A DNA stretch of 34,539 bases from Candidatus Omnitrophota bacterium (GCA_028711575.1 JAQTSA010000006.1:1-34539); one strand, 5' to 3'; shown: positions 20,994-32,073, numbered from the stretch's first letter. Translations and numbers: made by a program. The notes: generated by a model not told the origin, from the sequence alone.

Positions 20994-23900
20994 TTAACAT
21001 TTTTCAACTTCAACATCTCGATACATCTTTAACCCTGTTCCGGCCGGGATTAAGTGTCCAACGATAACATTTTCCTTTAACCCCTGCAAGGAATCTATTT
21101 TACCGGCAGCAGCAGCATCAGACAAAACTCTTGTAGTTTCCTGAAAACTGGCTGATGAGATAAAACTCTTAGTACTTAAACTGGCTTTGGTAATACCCAG
21201 CAATAACGGTGTTGCCGTTGCCGGCTGGCCGCCCTTTTTAATTAAACGCTCATTCTCTTTACGAAAATCCCATTTATCAACAGCCTCACCAGGCAAAAAC
21301 GTTGTGTCTCCAGCATCAACTATTTTTACTTTTCTTAACATCTCGCGAATTATTATCTCTATATGTTTATCGTTTATTCTTACGCCTTGTAACCGATAAA
21401 CTTCCTGAACTTCATTCACAAGATATTCCTGTAAAACTTTATCGCCGCAAACCCTTAAGATATCCTGCAAAACCGTAGGACCCTCAGTTAACTGCTGACC
21501 GGCAGAAACCTGATCGCCACGATAAACGATAGGATGACTTCCGGTAGGAATAGTGTATTCGCGAACCATTCCGGTAGCACTCCTTACAACGATTTTACGT
21601 TCATTTTTTTCTTCAGCGAATTCTACAAATCCTTCTATCTCACTGATAATCGCCGGATGTTTAGGTTTCCTTGCCTCGAAAAGCTCAGCTACCCTTGGTA
21701 AACCGCCGGTTATATCTCTTGTCTTTGCGACTAAACGGGGAGTTTTAGCAATAATATCTCCCGCCAAAACTTCAGCTCCCTTTTCAACCATGATATGTGC
21801 GCCGGTTGGCAAAGGATAAATCCCAGCAACTTGACCTTCTTGAGAATGGATCAAAATCTGAGGATGATAATCACCTCGAAACTCTTCAACAACACGCTCA
21901 TTCCTTCCGGTTGTTAGATTTAACTCTTCCTGAATGGTTACCTTATCGATGATATCCTCATAAGTTACTTTTCCTGAAACTTCAGTTAGAATTGGCGAAG
22001 AATAGGGATCCCATCTAACAAAAATCTTATCTTTTTCTACAGCCTGACCATCGGCCAAGAGAATTATCGCTCCTTGCGGTACGGGATTTCTTTGAATTTC
22101 GATACCTTTTTCACTGCAAACACTAATCATCCCATTTCTGTTGAGAACAATAAGACTCTTCCCTTTAGGTACAGCCTTGATGTTATGGTAAACAATTACC
22201 CCTTTCTCACGCGATTTAATAAAGGAACGTTCGGCAACTCTTGAAGCAGTTCCTCCAATATGAAAAGTTCTCATCGTCAGCTGAGTTCCCGGCTCACCAA
22301 TTGACTGAGCGGCAATGATTCCTACCGACTCGCCAATTTCAACTAGCTGTCCGGAAGCTAAGTTTCTGCCGTAACACTTAGCGCAAACACCGCGTTCGGC
22401 TTCGCAAGTAAGCACACTTCTTATTCTTATTTTTTCCAATCCGAAACTTTCAATTTTATCGGCAGTTTCCTCAGTGATTATATCGCCGATTTTAACCAAA
22501 ACTTCATCAGTTACTAGATCTACAATATTATCTAAAGCAACTCTACCAACAACCCTCTCTTTTAATGGTACAACCACTTCATCACCCTCAACGATTTCTG
22601 AAACTGTGATTCCATTAACAGTTTGACAATCGTCCTCTAGAATAATTACTTCTTGAGCGACATCTACCAGCCTTCTGGTTAAATAGCCGGCATCAGCTGT
22701 TTTTAAGGCCGTATCGGCCAACCCTTTTCGGGCACCGTGAGTAGATATGAAATATTCAAGAACAGTCAACCCTTCTCTAAAATTTGAAGTAATCGGAGTT
22801 TCAATAATTTCTCCTGACGGTGTTGCCATAAGACCGCGCATGCCTGCCAGCTGACGGATCTGAAGTTTAGAACCGCGGGCGCCAGAATCGGCCATCATAA
22901 AGACCGGATTAAAGATCTCCATGTTTTTAAAAACCAAGTCGGCAACACGATCAGTCGCTTTTGTCCAGATATCGATAATTTTGTTATGACGTTCCCGTTC
23001 GGTAATAATACCCTTACGATACTGATCATTAACCTTATTTAAATCACCGGTAGCCTCATCGAGACAATCTTTTTTCTGAGGAGGAATTACAAGATCCGTA
23101 ACCGAAACACTTATTCCGCCTAAAGTGGCATACTCAAACCCCAAATCTTTAATGTTATCAAGCAAGGCAATAGTTTCGGTATGACCAAACTGTTCATGAC
23201 ATTCACTGATAATAAGCGAAACGCTTTTTTTACCGAGAGTTTCGTTTACAAAGCGAAACCCGGCAGGCAAAATCTGATTAAAAACTACTCTTCCGACAGT
23301 AGTTTCGATTATTTTTTTCTCACCTTTGATTGTCATTCGTACTTTTATTTTAGAATGCAGCTCGACTTCTTCATCCTGATAGGCAGTCATTAATTCTTCA
23401 GTTGAAGAAAAGATTAATCCTTCTCCCCGCATACCTTTTCTTTCCAAGGATAGGTATCGACAACCAATAATCATATCCTGGCTTGGCGAAATTATCGGCC
23501 GGCCGTCAGCTGGCGAAAAAATGTTGTTTACTGACAACATCAGCACCTTTGCTTCCGACTGAGCCTCTAAGGAAAGCGGTACATGGACGGCCATCTGATC
23601 ACCGTCAAAATCAGCGTTAAAGGGAGCGCAAACTAATGGATGCAAACGAATTGCTTTACCCTCAATCAGCTTAGGATAAAAGGCCTGAAGACTCAAACGG
23701 TGCAGAGTCGGAGCACGGTTTAGCATAACCGGGTGGCCTTGAATAACGTCTTCTAAAATATCCCAAACCTCAACCCGAGCCCGCTCAACCATTCGCCGAG
23801 CGCCCTTAACAGTATGGACAAACCCTTTCTCCCGCAATTTTTTAATTATAAACGGCTCAAACAACTCAAGAGCCATCTGTTTAGGAATACCACATTGATG

Positions 23901-24959
23901 AAGTTTCAATTCCGGGCCAACAACGATAACGCTTCGGCCGGAATAATCAACCCGCTTACCTAAAAGATTCTGGCGGAAACGGCCTTGTTTACCTTTAAGC
24001 ATATCAGAAAGACTCTTCAACGGACGATTTTGAGGCCCCATAACCGGACGGCCATGACGCCCATTTTCGATTAAAGCATCTACCGCCTCCTGAAGCATCC
24101 TTTTTTCGTTACGAATAATAATATCCGGCGCGCCAAGAGACATCAGCTTTTTCAGACGATTATTCCTGTTAATAACTCTTCGATAAAGGTCATTAAGATC
24201 ACTTGAGGCAAACCGGCCGCCTTCCAAAGGAACCAAAGGACGCAAATCAGGCGGAATAACCGGAATATTTTCAAGAATCATCCATTGAGCATCGTTATCA
24301 GACCGGCGAAGATCCTCAATGATTTTTAATCGCTTTATCAGACGTTTATTAACCCCGACTTTACCTTGGGCAATTTCTTTTTTTATCGACTTACTTAACT
24401 TATCAAAATCTATTTCTTTTAATAACTCACGTACGGCTTCAGCTCCAATCTTAGCTTTAAAATCACTGGCATATTGATCAAGAGCTTTGTTGTAAGCATC
24501 TTCGCTCAGAAGCTGGCGCGGTTTAAGCGGTGTTGTCCCTGGATCAATAACAACATACTCTTCGTAATATATAATCTTTTCTAATTCTTTAACCGTCATG
24601 TCTAAAATCGCGCTCATTCGTGACGGTAAAACCTTAAAAAACCAGATATGAGTAGCCGGCGCGGCCAAACTAATATGGCCCATTCGCTGACGACGCACTG
24701 AAGAATGTAAAACTTCAACGCCGCAACGGTCACATTTTGTACCCTTAAATTTAATACCTTTAAGCTTTCCGCAATGACATTCCCAATCTTTTGAAGGACC
24801 AAAAATCCTCTCACAGAAGAGACCATCTTTTTCAGGCTTAAGCGTGCGATAGTTTAGCGTTTCGGCCTTCTTCACTTCGCCAGAAGACCAGCCCTTTATA
24901 ACCTGGGGAGAGGCTAATTTAATCGATATTCGGTCAAAGAAACTTACTTCTTGAATCAT
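20994..24959 (-). CDS. rpoC: DNA-directed RNA polymerase subunit beta'
   Basis: [17 protein letters not shown]-terminal CHCG...CDRCGVEV zinc site; [16 protein letters not shown]. Confidence 0.99.
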   Translation of the reverse strand: MIQEVSFFDRISIKLASPQVIKGWSSGEVKKAETLNYRTLKPEKDGLFCERIFGPSKDWECHCGKLKGIKFKGTKCDRCGVEVLHSSVRRQRMGHISLAAPATHIWFFKVLPSRMSAILDMTVKELEKIIYYEEYVVIDPGTTPLKPRQLLSEDAYNKALDQYASDFKAKIGAEAVRELLKEIDFDKLSKSIKKEIAQGKVGVNKRLIKRLKIIEDLRRSDNDAQWMILENIPVIPPDLRPLVPLEGGRFASSDLNDLYRRVINRNNRLKKLMSLGAPDIIIRNEKRMLQEAVDALIENGRHGRPVMGPQNRPLKSLSDMLKGKQGRFRQNLLGKRVDYSGRSVIVVGPELKLHQCGIPKQMALELFEPFIIKKLREKGFVHTVKGARRMVERARVEVWDILEDVIQGHPVMLNRAPTLHRLSLQAFYPKLIEGKAIRLHPLVCAPFNADFDGDQMAVHVPLSLEAQSEAKVLMLSVNNIFSPADGRPIISPSQDMIIGCRYLSLERKGMRGEGLIFSSTEELMTAYQDEEVELHSKIKVRMTIKGEKKIIETTVGRVVFNQILPAGFRFVNETLGKKSVSLIISECHEQFGHTETIALLDNIKDLGFEYATLGGISVSVTDLVIPPQKKDCLDEATGDLNKVNDQYRKGIITERERHNKIIDIWTKATDRVADLVFKNMEIFNPVFMMADSGARGSKLQIRQLAGMRGLMATPSGEIIETPITSNFREGLTVLEYFISTHGARKGLADTALKTADAGYLTRRLVDVAQEVIILEDDCQTVNGITVSEIVEGDEVVVPLKERVVGRVALDNIVDLVTDEVLVKIGDIITEETADKIESFGLEKIRIRSVLTCEAERGVCAKCYGRNLASGQLVEIGESVGIIAAQSIGEPGTQLTMRTFHIGGTASRVAERSFIKSREKGVIVYHNIKAVPKGKSLIVLNRNGMISVCSEKGIEIQRNPVPQGAIILLADGQAVEKDKIFVRWDPYSSPILTEVSGKVTYEDIIDKVTIQEELNLTTGRNERVVEEFRGDYHPQILIHSQEGQVAGIYPLPTGAHIMVEKGAEVLAGDIIAKTPRLVAKTRDITGGLPRVAELFEARKPKHPAIISEIEGFVEFAEEKNERKIVVRSATGMVREYTIPTGSHPIVYRGDQVSAGQQLTEGPTVLQDILRVCGDKVLQEYLVNEVQEVYRLQGVRINDKHIEIIIREMLRKVKIVDAGDTTFLPGEAVDKWDFRKENERLIKKGGQPATATPLLLGITKASLSTKSFISSASFQETTRVLSDAAAAGKIDSLQGLKENVIVGHLIPAGTGLKMYRDVEVEKC

Positions 24960-24975
24960 TTGCCCTCCTTACCGT

Positions 24976-27900
24976 TCATAACTTTTTTTCTTTTTCCGGT
25001 CTAACATCTAAACACAACCCTTGTAACTCTCGGACTAAAACGTTAAACGACTCAGGTACCGAAGGGTGAAGTTTCTGTTCACCGCGAACAATAGCCTCGT
25101 AAATCCGGGTACGTCCTTCAACGTCATCACTTTTAACCGTCAACATTTCCTGAAGAGTAAAAGCTGCGCCATAAGCTTCTAAAGCCCAAACTTCCATCTC
25201 TCCGAATCGTTGTCCGCCAAACTGAGCTTTACCGCCCAAAGGCTGCTGGGTAATAAGAGAATATGGGCCAATAGCCCGGGCATGTATTTTATCGTCGATC
25301 ATATGCACAAGCTTCATGATATACATATAACCAATACCGGCCTTTTGATCAAACTTTTTACCGGTATAACCGTCATAAAGGTCGACTTTACCGTCCTCAC
25401 CAAGCCCGGCATCCTTAAAAAGTTTGATAATATTTTCTTCAGTTGGCCCGTCAAAAGTGGGCGAAATAACTTTAACGCCAAGTTTTTTGGCAACCCAACC
25501 TAAATGCATCTCAAGAAGCTGTCCGACATTCATTCGTGAAGGAACGCCCAAGGGATTAAGAAGAATATCTAAAGTTGAACCATCTTCTAAAAACGGCATA
25601 TCCTCTTCAGGAAGAATTTTTGAAATAACGCCCTTGTTACCGTGTCTACCGGAAAGCTTATCACCAACCGATATTTTTCTTTTCATAGCGACATAAACGA
25701 CAACCCGCTTCAAAACACCGGTAGGAAGTTCATCTCCTTTACGGATTTTGGATATTTCCAAATCCTTTTCAATTTCCAGTTCCTGAAGACGTTCATCGTA
25801 TACCGCTAAAAGAGATTTAGCATCTTCGTTATCTTCAATATCAGTATCCTTAATTTTATTTTCGCTCTTACCGAGAACTACACTTAACCGGCGCATTTTT
25901 TCAGTTTCCAGCAGTTCTTTTTCTTCAGTATAATATTTTTCCAGTTCTCGCAATTTTTTCAGTTCTTCTGTTTTTTCTCTTTTTGAACGACGACCACGGT
26001 CTTTCCTCTGAAAGACTTCAACGTTAGTAACAACACCATATACGCCAGGCGGAACCCGCAGTGAAGTGTCACGAACATCAGCAGCCTTTTCTCCAAAAAT
26101 AGCCCGTAACAGTCTTTCTTCCGGCGCAAGTTCTCTTTCGGTTTTTGGCGTTACCCGTCCGATCAAGATATCATCGGGAATAACTTCGGCACCAACACGA
26201 ACAACACCGCCTTCATCAAGGTTACGTAATGTTTCTTCATTGACATTAGGTATATCCCTTGTCACTTCTTCATGGCCAAGACGGGTTTCTCTGGCTTCAA
26301 GCTCAAACTTTTCAATATGCACCGAAGTCAAAAGGTCATCTTTAACAAGGCGCTCATTAATAATGATAGCATCTTCAAAATTGTATCCCCGCCAAGGAAT
26401 AAAACCGACTAAAAGATTTCGTCCTAAAGCCAAATCACCATATTGAGACGCCATACCATCAGCGATTATATCATTTTTCTTAATTTGGTCGCCGAGTTGA
26501 ACCAAAGGTCTTTGATTCACGCAGGTATCAGCATTAGACCTTTCGAATTTACGTAATTTATAGGTAAAATTACCTACTTTAATTGTTCCGCCATCAACAG
26601 AAACAACCTTATCGGTTTCCTTATTAATAACAACTGCTCCGCTATCACGAGCCACTTTTTCTTCAAAGCCGGTTCCCACAAGCGGACTTTCCGGGAAAAG
26701 CAACGGTACAGCTTGACGCTGCATATTAGATCCCATCAAAGCGCGGTTAGCATCATCATGTTCTAAAAAAGGAATCAAAGACGCGGCAACAGATATAATC
26801 TGCTGATGAGCAACATCCATATACTCCACACTTTTAGAGGCAACTAAAGGAAACTTTCCCTTAACTCGGGCATAAATCTGATCATCGATGATCGTACCAT
26901 CGTCGGCAAGATTATCACTAACTTGACCGATTATTTTATCTTCTTCAATATCCGAAGTAATGTAGTCAACTTTATCAAGAACAACACCATTCTCCACTTT
27001 TCGATACGGTGTTGTCAAAAAACCAAGGGGATTTATTTTGGAATAGGTTGCTAATGAAGTCAGCAACCCGATATTTGCGCCTTCAGGAGTTTCAATCGGA
27101 CAGACCCGGCCATAATGAGTAGGATGAACGTCACGGACTTCAAATCCCGCCCTTTCTCTCGATAACCCGCCAGGACCCATCGCGCTTAAACGGCGTTTAT
27201 GCGTAATTTCGGCTAAAGGATTAGTCTGATCCATAAACTGAGAAAGCGGTGATCTAGCAAAAAAATCCTGGACTTGAGAAGAAAAAGCCCGTGAATTAAT
27301 AAGGTGCTGGATCGAAAAATCGTTGGAAAGAACCAGAGAATATCGTTCCATGAAAGTTCTTTCAACACGGAGTAAACCAACTCTAACCGTATGCTGGAAT
27401 AATTCTCCAATAAGCTTTACTCTTCTATTTGCCAAATGATCAATATCATCTAATTCAGCGCTGCCGCTCTTAACTTCAAGCAGTTTCTTTACAATTTCAA
27501 CTATAGTTGCGACATCAAGGACTCGTTTATTAAGAACCGTGTTCATATTCAGCTTTTTATTAATAAGATATCTTCCGACTTTACCTAAATCATAGCGGCG
27601 CGGGTCAAGAAACATCCTTTTAAAAACTTCTTTCGCGGCTTCCAAGGTTATCGGTTCAGTTGGCCGCATTTTTTTGTAAAAATCAAGATAAGACTCTTCC
27701 GTGCTTACCGTTAAATCCTTTTTTACGGTATTAACTATTTCCGGATAAGGCTTATCGGAAAATTTTTCATAAATGTCCTCATTCGTGGAAATACCCATCA
27801 TCCGCAATATCTGTGTAGCAGGGAAAGTTTTTCTCCGGTCAATTATCGCGGTAATCGTATCGTTAATATCTGTTCTAAACTCCAGCCAATAGCCTCGATA

Positions 27901-28395
27901 AGGTATAATTCTGGCAAAATACATTCTCTTGCCGGTCGCGTGCAATTCTTCTTCGAAGAAAACACCCGGTGAACGTTGTAATTGACTTATAACAGAACGT
28001 TCATCTCCATTGATTATGAAAGAAGCCGTATCTGTAATCAGCGGAATATCGCCTAAATATATTTCCTGTTCTTTGACATCTCCTGCCGGACTGCTTAAAC
28101 GCAGGCGAACTCTTAGGGGAGCGGCAAAAGTCTGAGAGCGGCGTTTGCATTCATCAACACTATAACGCGGGCGGCTCAAACTGTAAGCCAGGAATTCCAA
28201 ACGATACTGTTTATCAGGACTTTCCATAGGAAATACTTCTTCAAATATTTCCTGCAGACCCATTTTCTTCCTCTTCTCAGGCAAAATACTCATCTGCAGA
28301 AAATCGCGATAAGAATTTAACTGATGTTCTAAAAGGTGAGGTATAGGGAACTTCTTTGAAACTTTAGAAAAGGATATTTTTTTTATCTTTTTCAA
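24976..28395 (-). CDS. rpoB: DNA-directed RNA polymerase subunit beta
   Basis: LSQFMDQTNPLAEITHKRRLSAMGPGGLSRERAGFEVRDVHPTHYGRVCPIETPEG; GDKLSGRHGNKGVIS. Confidence 0.99.
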   Translation of the reverse strand: MKKIKKISFSKVSKKFPIPHLLEHQLNSYRDFLQMSILPEKRKKMGLQEIFEEVFPMESPDKQYRLEFLAYSLSRPRYSVDECKRRSQTFAAPLRVRLRLSSPAGDVKEQEIYLGDIPLITDTASFIINGDERSVISQLQRSPGVFFEEELHATGKRMYFARIIPYRGYWLEFRTDINDTITAIIDRRKTFPATQILRMMGISTNEDIYEKFSDKPYPEIVNTVKKDLTVSTEESYLDFYKKMRPTEPITLEAAKEVFKRMFLDPRRYDLGKVGRYLINKKLNMNTVLNKRVLDVATIVEIVKKLLEVKSGSAELDDIDHLANRRVKLIGELFQHTVRVGLLRVERTFMERYSLVLSNDFSIQHLINSRAFSSQVQDFFARSPLSQFMDQTNPLAEITHKRRLSAMGPGGLSRERAGFEVRDVHPTHYGRVCPIETPEGANIGLLTSLATYSKINPLGFLTTPYRKVENGVVLDKVDYITSDIEEDKIIGQVSDNLADDGTIIDDQIYARVKGKFPLVASKSVEYMDVAHQQIISVAASLIPFLEHDDANRALMGSNMQRQAVPLLFPESPLVGTGFEEKVARDSGAVVINKETDKVVSVDGGTIKVGNFTYKLRKFERSNADTCVNQRPLVQLGDQIKKNDIIADGMASQYGDLALGRNLLVGFIPWRGYNFEDAIIINERLVKDDLLTSVHIEKFELEARETRLGHEEVTRDIPNVNEETLRNLDEGGVVRVGAEVIPDDILIGRVTPKTERELAPEERLLRAIFGEKAADVRDTSLRVPPGVYGVVTNVEVFQRKDRGRRSKREKTEELKKLRELEKYYTEEKELLETEKMRRLSVVLGKSENKIKDTDIEDNEDAKSLLAVYDERLQELEIEKDLEISKIRKGDELPTGVLKRVVVYVAMKRKISVGDKLSGRHGNKGVISKILPEEDMPFLEDGSTLDILLNPLGVPSRMNVGQLLEMHLGWVAKKLGVKVISPTFDGPTEENIIKLFKDAGLGEDGKVDLYDGYTGKKFDQKAGIGYMYIMKLVHMIDDKIHARAIGPYSLITQQPLGGKAQFGGQRFGEMEVWALEAYGAAFTLQEMLTVKSDDVEGRTRIYEAIVRGEQKLHPSVPESFNVLVRELQGLCLDVRPEKEKKL

Positions 28396-28511
28396 GTTCG
28401 ACCTCCATTATCTATTGATACATCCTATTCCCGCTGACCGCGGATCGTTTAGTCTATACCAAGCGTATTATAATTATTATCCTAAAAGCTGATTCTTTTA
28501 ACGAATACCGG

Positions 28512-28886
28512 TTATTTCAACTCAACGGCCGCACCGGCAGATTCCAACTTTTTCTTAATCTCTTCAGCTTCTTCTTTAGAAACGTTTTCTTTGACTGGTT
28601 TAGGCGCAGAATCAACAAGATCTTTCGCTTCTTTTAATCCCAGCTCAGTAATCGCGCGGATTTCTTTAATCACAGCTATTTTATTCGCTCCAGCTCCGGT
28701 TAAAACAACCGTGAAAGAGGTTTTTTCTTCAGCTTCTTCAACTGCTACAGCACCAACAGCAGCCACCGCAGCTACCGGCGCGCTAGCCGTAACGCCGAAC
28801 TTATCTTCACAAGCTTTAACTAGTTCCGATAACTCTAATACCGTCATTTCTTCAACCATTTTCAAGATATCTTCTACTTTTGACAT
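28512..28886 (-). CDS. rplL: 50S ribosomal protein L7/L12
   Basis: [71 protein letters not shown]. Confidence 0.98.
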   Translation of the reverse strand: MSKVEDILKMVEEMTVLELSELVKACEDKFGVTASAPVAAVAAVGAVAVEEAEEKTSFTVVLTGAGANKIAVIKEIRAITELGLKEAKDLVDSAPKPVKENVSKEEAEEIKKKLESAGAAVELK

Positions 28887-28930
28887 CAGTTACCTCCCTT
28901 TCGAATTATTTTTTATTATTGTGCGATCCC

Positions 28931-29464
28931 TTAACTTTTTTTAGTCTTCTTTATCTCTTCAAGCGTCCATAGAAATTTAAGAACAATCTGGTTTAAAACT
29001 GTCATAAATCCAGTTATCGGCGACGCCAGGGCTCCGACAGCTGTACCGAGAAGGATTTCTCTTGCCGGTAATTTAGACAGTTCAATCAATTCTTTAGAAG
29101 TAATCCGCTTATTTTTCAGGATACCGCCTTTCAATTCCAAGGTTTCATTTTCTTTTGAAAAAGCTACCAATTTTTTGCAGGTTTCAACTACGTCCTGATC
29201 ATAAACAAAAACAATACCGGTCTCTCCGGTCACAAAATCATTTAAATCATCCCAGCCGATATCAAGAAACGCCTTTTTCACAAGAGAATTTTTAGCGACA
29301 AATATTCTTGACCCCAAATTATGAAGTTGGCCCCGAACATTATTCAAAACTACAGCCTTGACTTTGTTAAAGCTTAAGAAGTAACAAGCCTGGGAATTAC
29401 TAAAACTATCCTTGATTTCCGATGTAATTGTTTCTCTTGTAATAACGCCGACACTTTTCATCAT
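28931..29464 (-). CDS. rplJ: 50S ribosomal protein L10
   Basis: 177 aa; IFVAKNSLVKKAFLD; LGTAVGALASPITGFMTVLNQIV; position between rplA and rplL. Confidence 0.95.
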   Translation of the reverse strand: MMKSVGVITRETITSEIKDSFSNSQACYFLSFNKVKAVVLNNVRGQLHNLGSRIFVAKNSLVKKAFLDIGWDDLNDFVTGETGIVFVYDQDVVETCKKLVAFSKENETLELKGGILKNKRITSKELIELSKLPAREILLGTAVGALASPITGFMTVLNQIVLKFLWTLEEIKKTKKS

Positions 29465-30138
29465 AGCTGCACCCTTAACGATGGACTCATCGTCCTTGAT
29501 AAATAATAATTTTTAAATAACTCACCCTTAACCGACGGCGGTTTTACAGAGAGAAGAGAATCGACAAAAGCTTGAGCGTTCTCAAGTAAGGCATCTTTAG
29601 TAAACGACATCTTCCCCAAACCAACGCAAACTCCGCCGGTTTTATCCATTCTATAATCAACTTTACCCCGTTTGGCTTCTTTTACGGCAAAAGCTACATT
29701 ATCGGTAACCGTTCCTGTTTTCGGTGAAGGCATAAGGCCGCGCGGACCAAGAGTACGGCCGAGTTTGCTGACAACTCTCATCATTGAAGGAGTCGCGATA
29801 CAATAATCAAAATCATACCACCCTTCCTTTTCGATCTTATCCACAAAATCCTGAGCGCCGACATAATCAGCGCCGGCTTCTCTGGCCTGGGCTTCCTTTT
29901 CCGGTTCGCAAAAAACCAAAACTTTAACTTCCTTGCCAATACCATGAGGCAGAACCACCGCACCCCGAACCATTTGATCTGACTGCTTTGAATCAACATT
30001 CAGCTTACAAGCGAATTCCAATGTTTCATCAAATTTACATTCAGCCATCTTAGTCAGAGTTTCAACAGCTTCCTTAAGGGTATAAATTTTATCCTCTACC
30101 AGTTTTTCGGACTTTTTATATCTTTTACTACGTTTCAT
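29461..30138 (-). CDS. rplA: 50S ribosomal protein L1
   Basis: [57 protein letters not shown]. Confidence 0.98.
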   Translation of the reverse strand: MKRSKRYKKSEKLVEDKIYTLKEAVETLTKMAECKFDETLEFACKLNVDSKQSDQMVRGAVVLPHGIGKEVKVLVFCEPEKEAQAREAGADYVGAQDFVDKIEKEGWYDFDYCIATPSMMRVVSKLGRTLGPRGLMPSPKTGTVTDNVAFAVKEAKRGKVDYRMDKTGGVCVGLGKMSFTKDALLENAQAFVDSLLSVKPPSVKGELFKNYYLSRTMSPSLRVQL

Positions 30139-30153
30139 AATGCAACCCCTCGA

Positions 30154-30588
30154 TTATTCAACAACCTTGATACCACTGCTTCGGGCCGTACCCTCGATAA
30201 TTTTCGCAGCCTGATTAATATCAACTGTATTCAAATCTTCCATTTTTTCTCTGGCAATATCAAGAACCTGCTGTTTAGTTACTTGACCAATAAACTCTTT
30301 ACCGGGAGTACCGCTAGCCTTAGCAAGATTAGCTGCCCGCTTAAGCAAAACCGCGGCCGGCGGACTCTTGACGATAAAATCAAACGATTTATCCTCATAT
30401 ACATTTATAATTACCGGAACAATTATTCCTTCTTTTTGTTTTGTTGCCTCGTTAAACGATTTACAAAACTGCATTATATTTACACCATGCTGACCTAAAG
30501 CCGGACCAACCGGTGGAGCGGGATTAGCGCTGCCCGCAGGTATTTGAAGTTTTATTTGACTTACTGGTTTTTTCTTTTTCTTTGCCAT
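30154..30588 (-). CDS. rplK: 50S ribosomal protein L11
   Basis: [33 protein letters not shown]. Confidence 0.98.
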   Translation of the reverse strand: MAKKKKKPVSQIKLQIPAGSANPAPPVGPALGQHGVNIMQFCKSFNEATKQKEGIIVPVIINVYEDKSFDFIVKSPPAAVLLKRAANLAKASGTPGKEFIGQVTKQQVLDIAREKMEDLNTVDINQAAKIIEGTARSSGIKVVE

Positions 30589-30620
30589 TAATTACTCCGG
30601 TTCTAAAAAAATCGTTTTTA

Positions 30621-31148
30621 TTATATCTTTTCTACCTGCCAGAACTCAAGTTCAACCGGGGTAGTACGCCCAAAAATTGATACCTGAACCTTTACTTTAC
30701 CTTTATCAGGCGACACGTCCTCTACCACACCATTAAAATTCACAAAAGGCCCTTCATTGACTCTTATACTTTCACCTTTCTCAAAGTTAACTTTTGGTGC
30801 CGGTTTTGCCTTACTTTCTTCGGCTTTTAGTAAAATTCGGTCAACCTCCTGCTGAGATATCGGCGACGGCTTGCGTTTTGGGCCAATAAAAGTTGTAATT
30901 CCCGGGGTATTTTTGACAAACAGCCAGGAATCATCATTCATTTCCATACGCACAAGAATATATCCGGGAAAAAACTTTCTTTCCAGGACTTTTTTCTTGC
31001 CCATCTTAACTTCGGTAACCTGTTCTTTGGGGATAACAACGTCAGAAATAATCTCCTGATAACTATAAACTTTTATACGCGCTTCTAAATTAGTCCGAGC
31101 CTTATCTTCAGCCCCACTTAAAGTATGTAAGATATACCATTGTTTCAT
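30621..31148 (-). CDS. nusG: Transcription termination/antitermination protein NusG
   Basis: KQWYILHTLSGAEDKARTNLEARI; FFPGYILVRMEMNDDSWLFVKNTPGITTFIG; KOW domain. Confidence 0.98.
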   Translation of the reverse strand: MKQWYILHTLSGAEDKARTNLEARIKVYSYQEIISDVVIPKEQVTEVKMGKKKVLERKFFPGYILVRMEMNDDSWLFVKNTPGITTFIGPKRKPSPISQQEVDRILLKAEESKAKPAPKVNFEKGESIRVNEGPFVNFNGVVEDVSPDKGKVKVQVSIFGRTTPVELEFWQVEKI

Positions 31149-31156
31149 ATTATCCC

Positions 31157-31354
31157 TTATGATTTTAGAAACTCTCGCACCAAACTGGACAACCCTTTAT
31201 CGATAAAAAAGATATATAAGGTTAACATTGCCGCAACGATAATAACTATGAGAGTCGCGCTGGTTAACTCCTGACGAGTCGACCAATTAACCTTTTTTAA
31301 TTCTTCACGAATTTCTTTAAAAAACTTGGGTATTGCTTTTATCTTTTTGATCAT
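31157..31354 (-). CDS. secE: Preprotein translocase subunit SecE
   Basis: 65 aa; FFKEIREELKKVNWSTRQELTSATLIVIIVAAMLTLYIFFIDKGLSSLV; upstream of nusG. Confidence 0.95.
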   Translation of the reverse strand: MIKKIKAIPKFFKEIREELKKVNWSTRQELTSATLIVIIVAAMLTLYIFFIDKGLSSLVREFLKS

Positions 31355-31392
31355 AATTGTTACCGATAATAAAAACGTTTCTTAAACGCAAC

Positions 31393-31466
31393 CAGGCGAG
31401 GCAGGGGTCGAACCTGCAACCCCCGGTTTTGGAGACCGGTGCTCTAGCCAATTGAGCTACTCGCCT
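31393..31466 (-). tRNA. tRNA-Trp(CCA)
   Basis: AGGCGAG...CTCGCCT acceptor; anticodon arm CCGGT-CTCCAAA-ACCGG; GGTTCGACC T-loop; CCA not encoded. Confidence 0.96.
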
Positions 31467-31578
31467 AAACATGGTTGCAAGCGATAAACATAAAAACCGA
31501 AATATATTTTCCCACAGTAAACAAATAAACCCAAAGAGCATAGGGAGCAGGTTTATGCTACCCACCTAAAAAAACTTA

Positions 31579-31731
31579 TTAAGGTTTAGCTTCCCGATGT
31601 TCAGTATGTTTACGATCGAACCGGCAATACTTGCGAATAGTATACTTCTCGGGATGTTTACGTTTATTCCGCGTAGTATAGTAATTCTTACGTTTACATT
31701 CTGAACATGCTAGTGCAATTAATTCTCTCAT
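31579..31731 (-). CDS. rpmG: 50S ribosomal protein L33 (not in ORF track; 50 aa)
   Basis: Hand translation MRELIALACSECKRKNYYTTRNKRKHPEKYTIRKYCRFDRKHTEHREAKP*; lies between tRNA-Thr and tRNA-Trp as in many bacteria. Confidence 0.96.
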   Translation of the reverse strand: MRELIALACSECKRKNYYTTRNKRKHPEKYTIRKYCRFDRKHTEHREAKP

Positions 31732-31741
31732 GGTAAGTTAC

Positions 31742-31789
31742 AAAAAATTTAGTGGAAAAGGTTATAAATTTCCTGTTCCACAACTGTGG
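31742..31789 (-). promoter_or_regulatory. Possible attenuator: mutually exclusive hairpins between tRNA-Thr and rpmG
   Basis: Minus strand: CCACA-GT-TGTGG (31778-31789) competes with GTGGAACAGG-AAATTTATAA-CCTTTTCCAC (31752-31781), followed by TAAATTTTTT. Confidence 0.5.
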
Positions 31790-31804
31790 GTTTTCTTCCC
31801 TTTA

Positions 31805-31877
<73 letters not shown>

Positions 31878-31903
31878 AAATGTTCGTTTCCAATAATTTA
31901 AAG

Positions 31904-31931
31904 ATTTTACTCTAAAAGCTAATTTTGTCAA
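31904..31931 (-). promoter_or_regulatory. Sigma70-like promoter for the tRNA-Thr/rpmG/rpoBC/ribosomal-protein super-operon
   Basis: Minus strand TTGACA (31926-31931), 16-nt spacer, TAAAAT (31904-31909); T9 tract upstream of -35 resembles an UP element; predicted TSS about 20 nt before the tRNA 5' end. Confidence 0.8.
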
Positions 31932-32036
31932 GAAAAAAAAACTTATAATTCCTGAAAACAGCTATATTTTTGAAAAAAAAGAGCAAATTCCTATCAAAAA
32001 AAAGCTCTGATATAAAAAGATTCTATGAAATATGAT

Positions 32037-32064
32037 TTGAACTATTTAAAAGCGACATTATAAT
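32037..32064 (+). promoter_or_regulatory. Sigma70-like promoter for the EEP lipoprotein gene
   Basis: TTGAAC (32037-32042), 16-nt spacer, TATAAT (32059-32064); start ATG at 32074. Confidence 0.75.
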
Positions 32065-32073
32065 ATATAAGAA

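Noticed and set aside
26066-26446. 126-aa plus-strand ORF antisense to rpoB, and the other plus-strand ORFs between 1035 and 31059
   Set aside because: All lie antisense to well-supported conserved genes and look like compositional by-products
31317-31565. 82-aa minus-strand ORF
   Set aside because: It translates straight through tRNA-Trp (VAQLARAPVSKTGGCRFDPC is a typical tRNA-derived peptide)
31980-32008. AGAGC...GCTCT weak hairpin between the divergent promoters
   Set aside because: 5-bp stem with a 19-nt A-rich loop; not convincing as a terminator or operator
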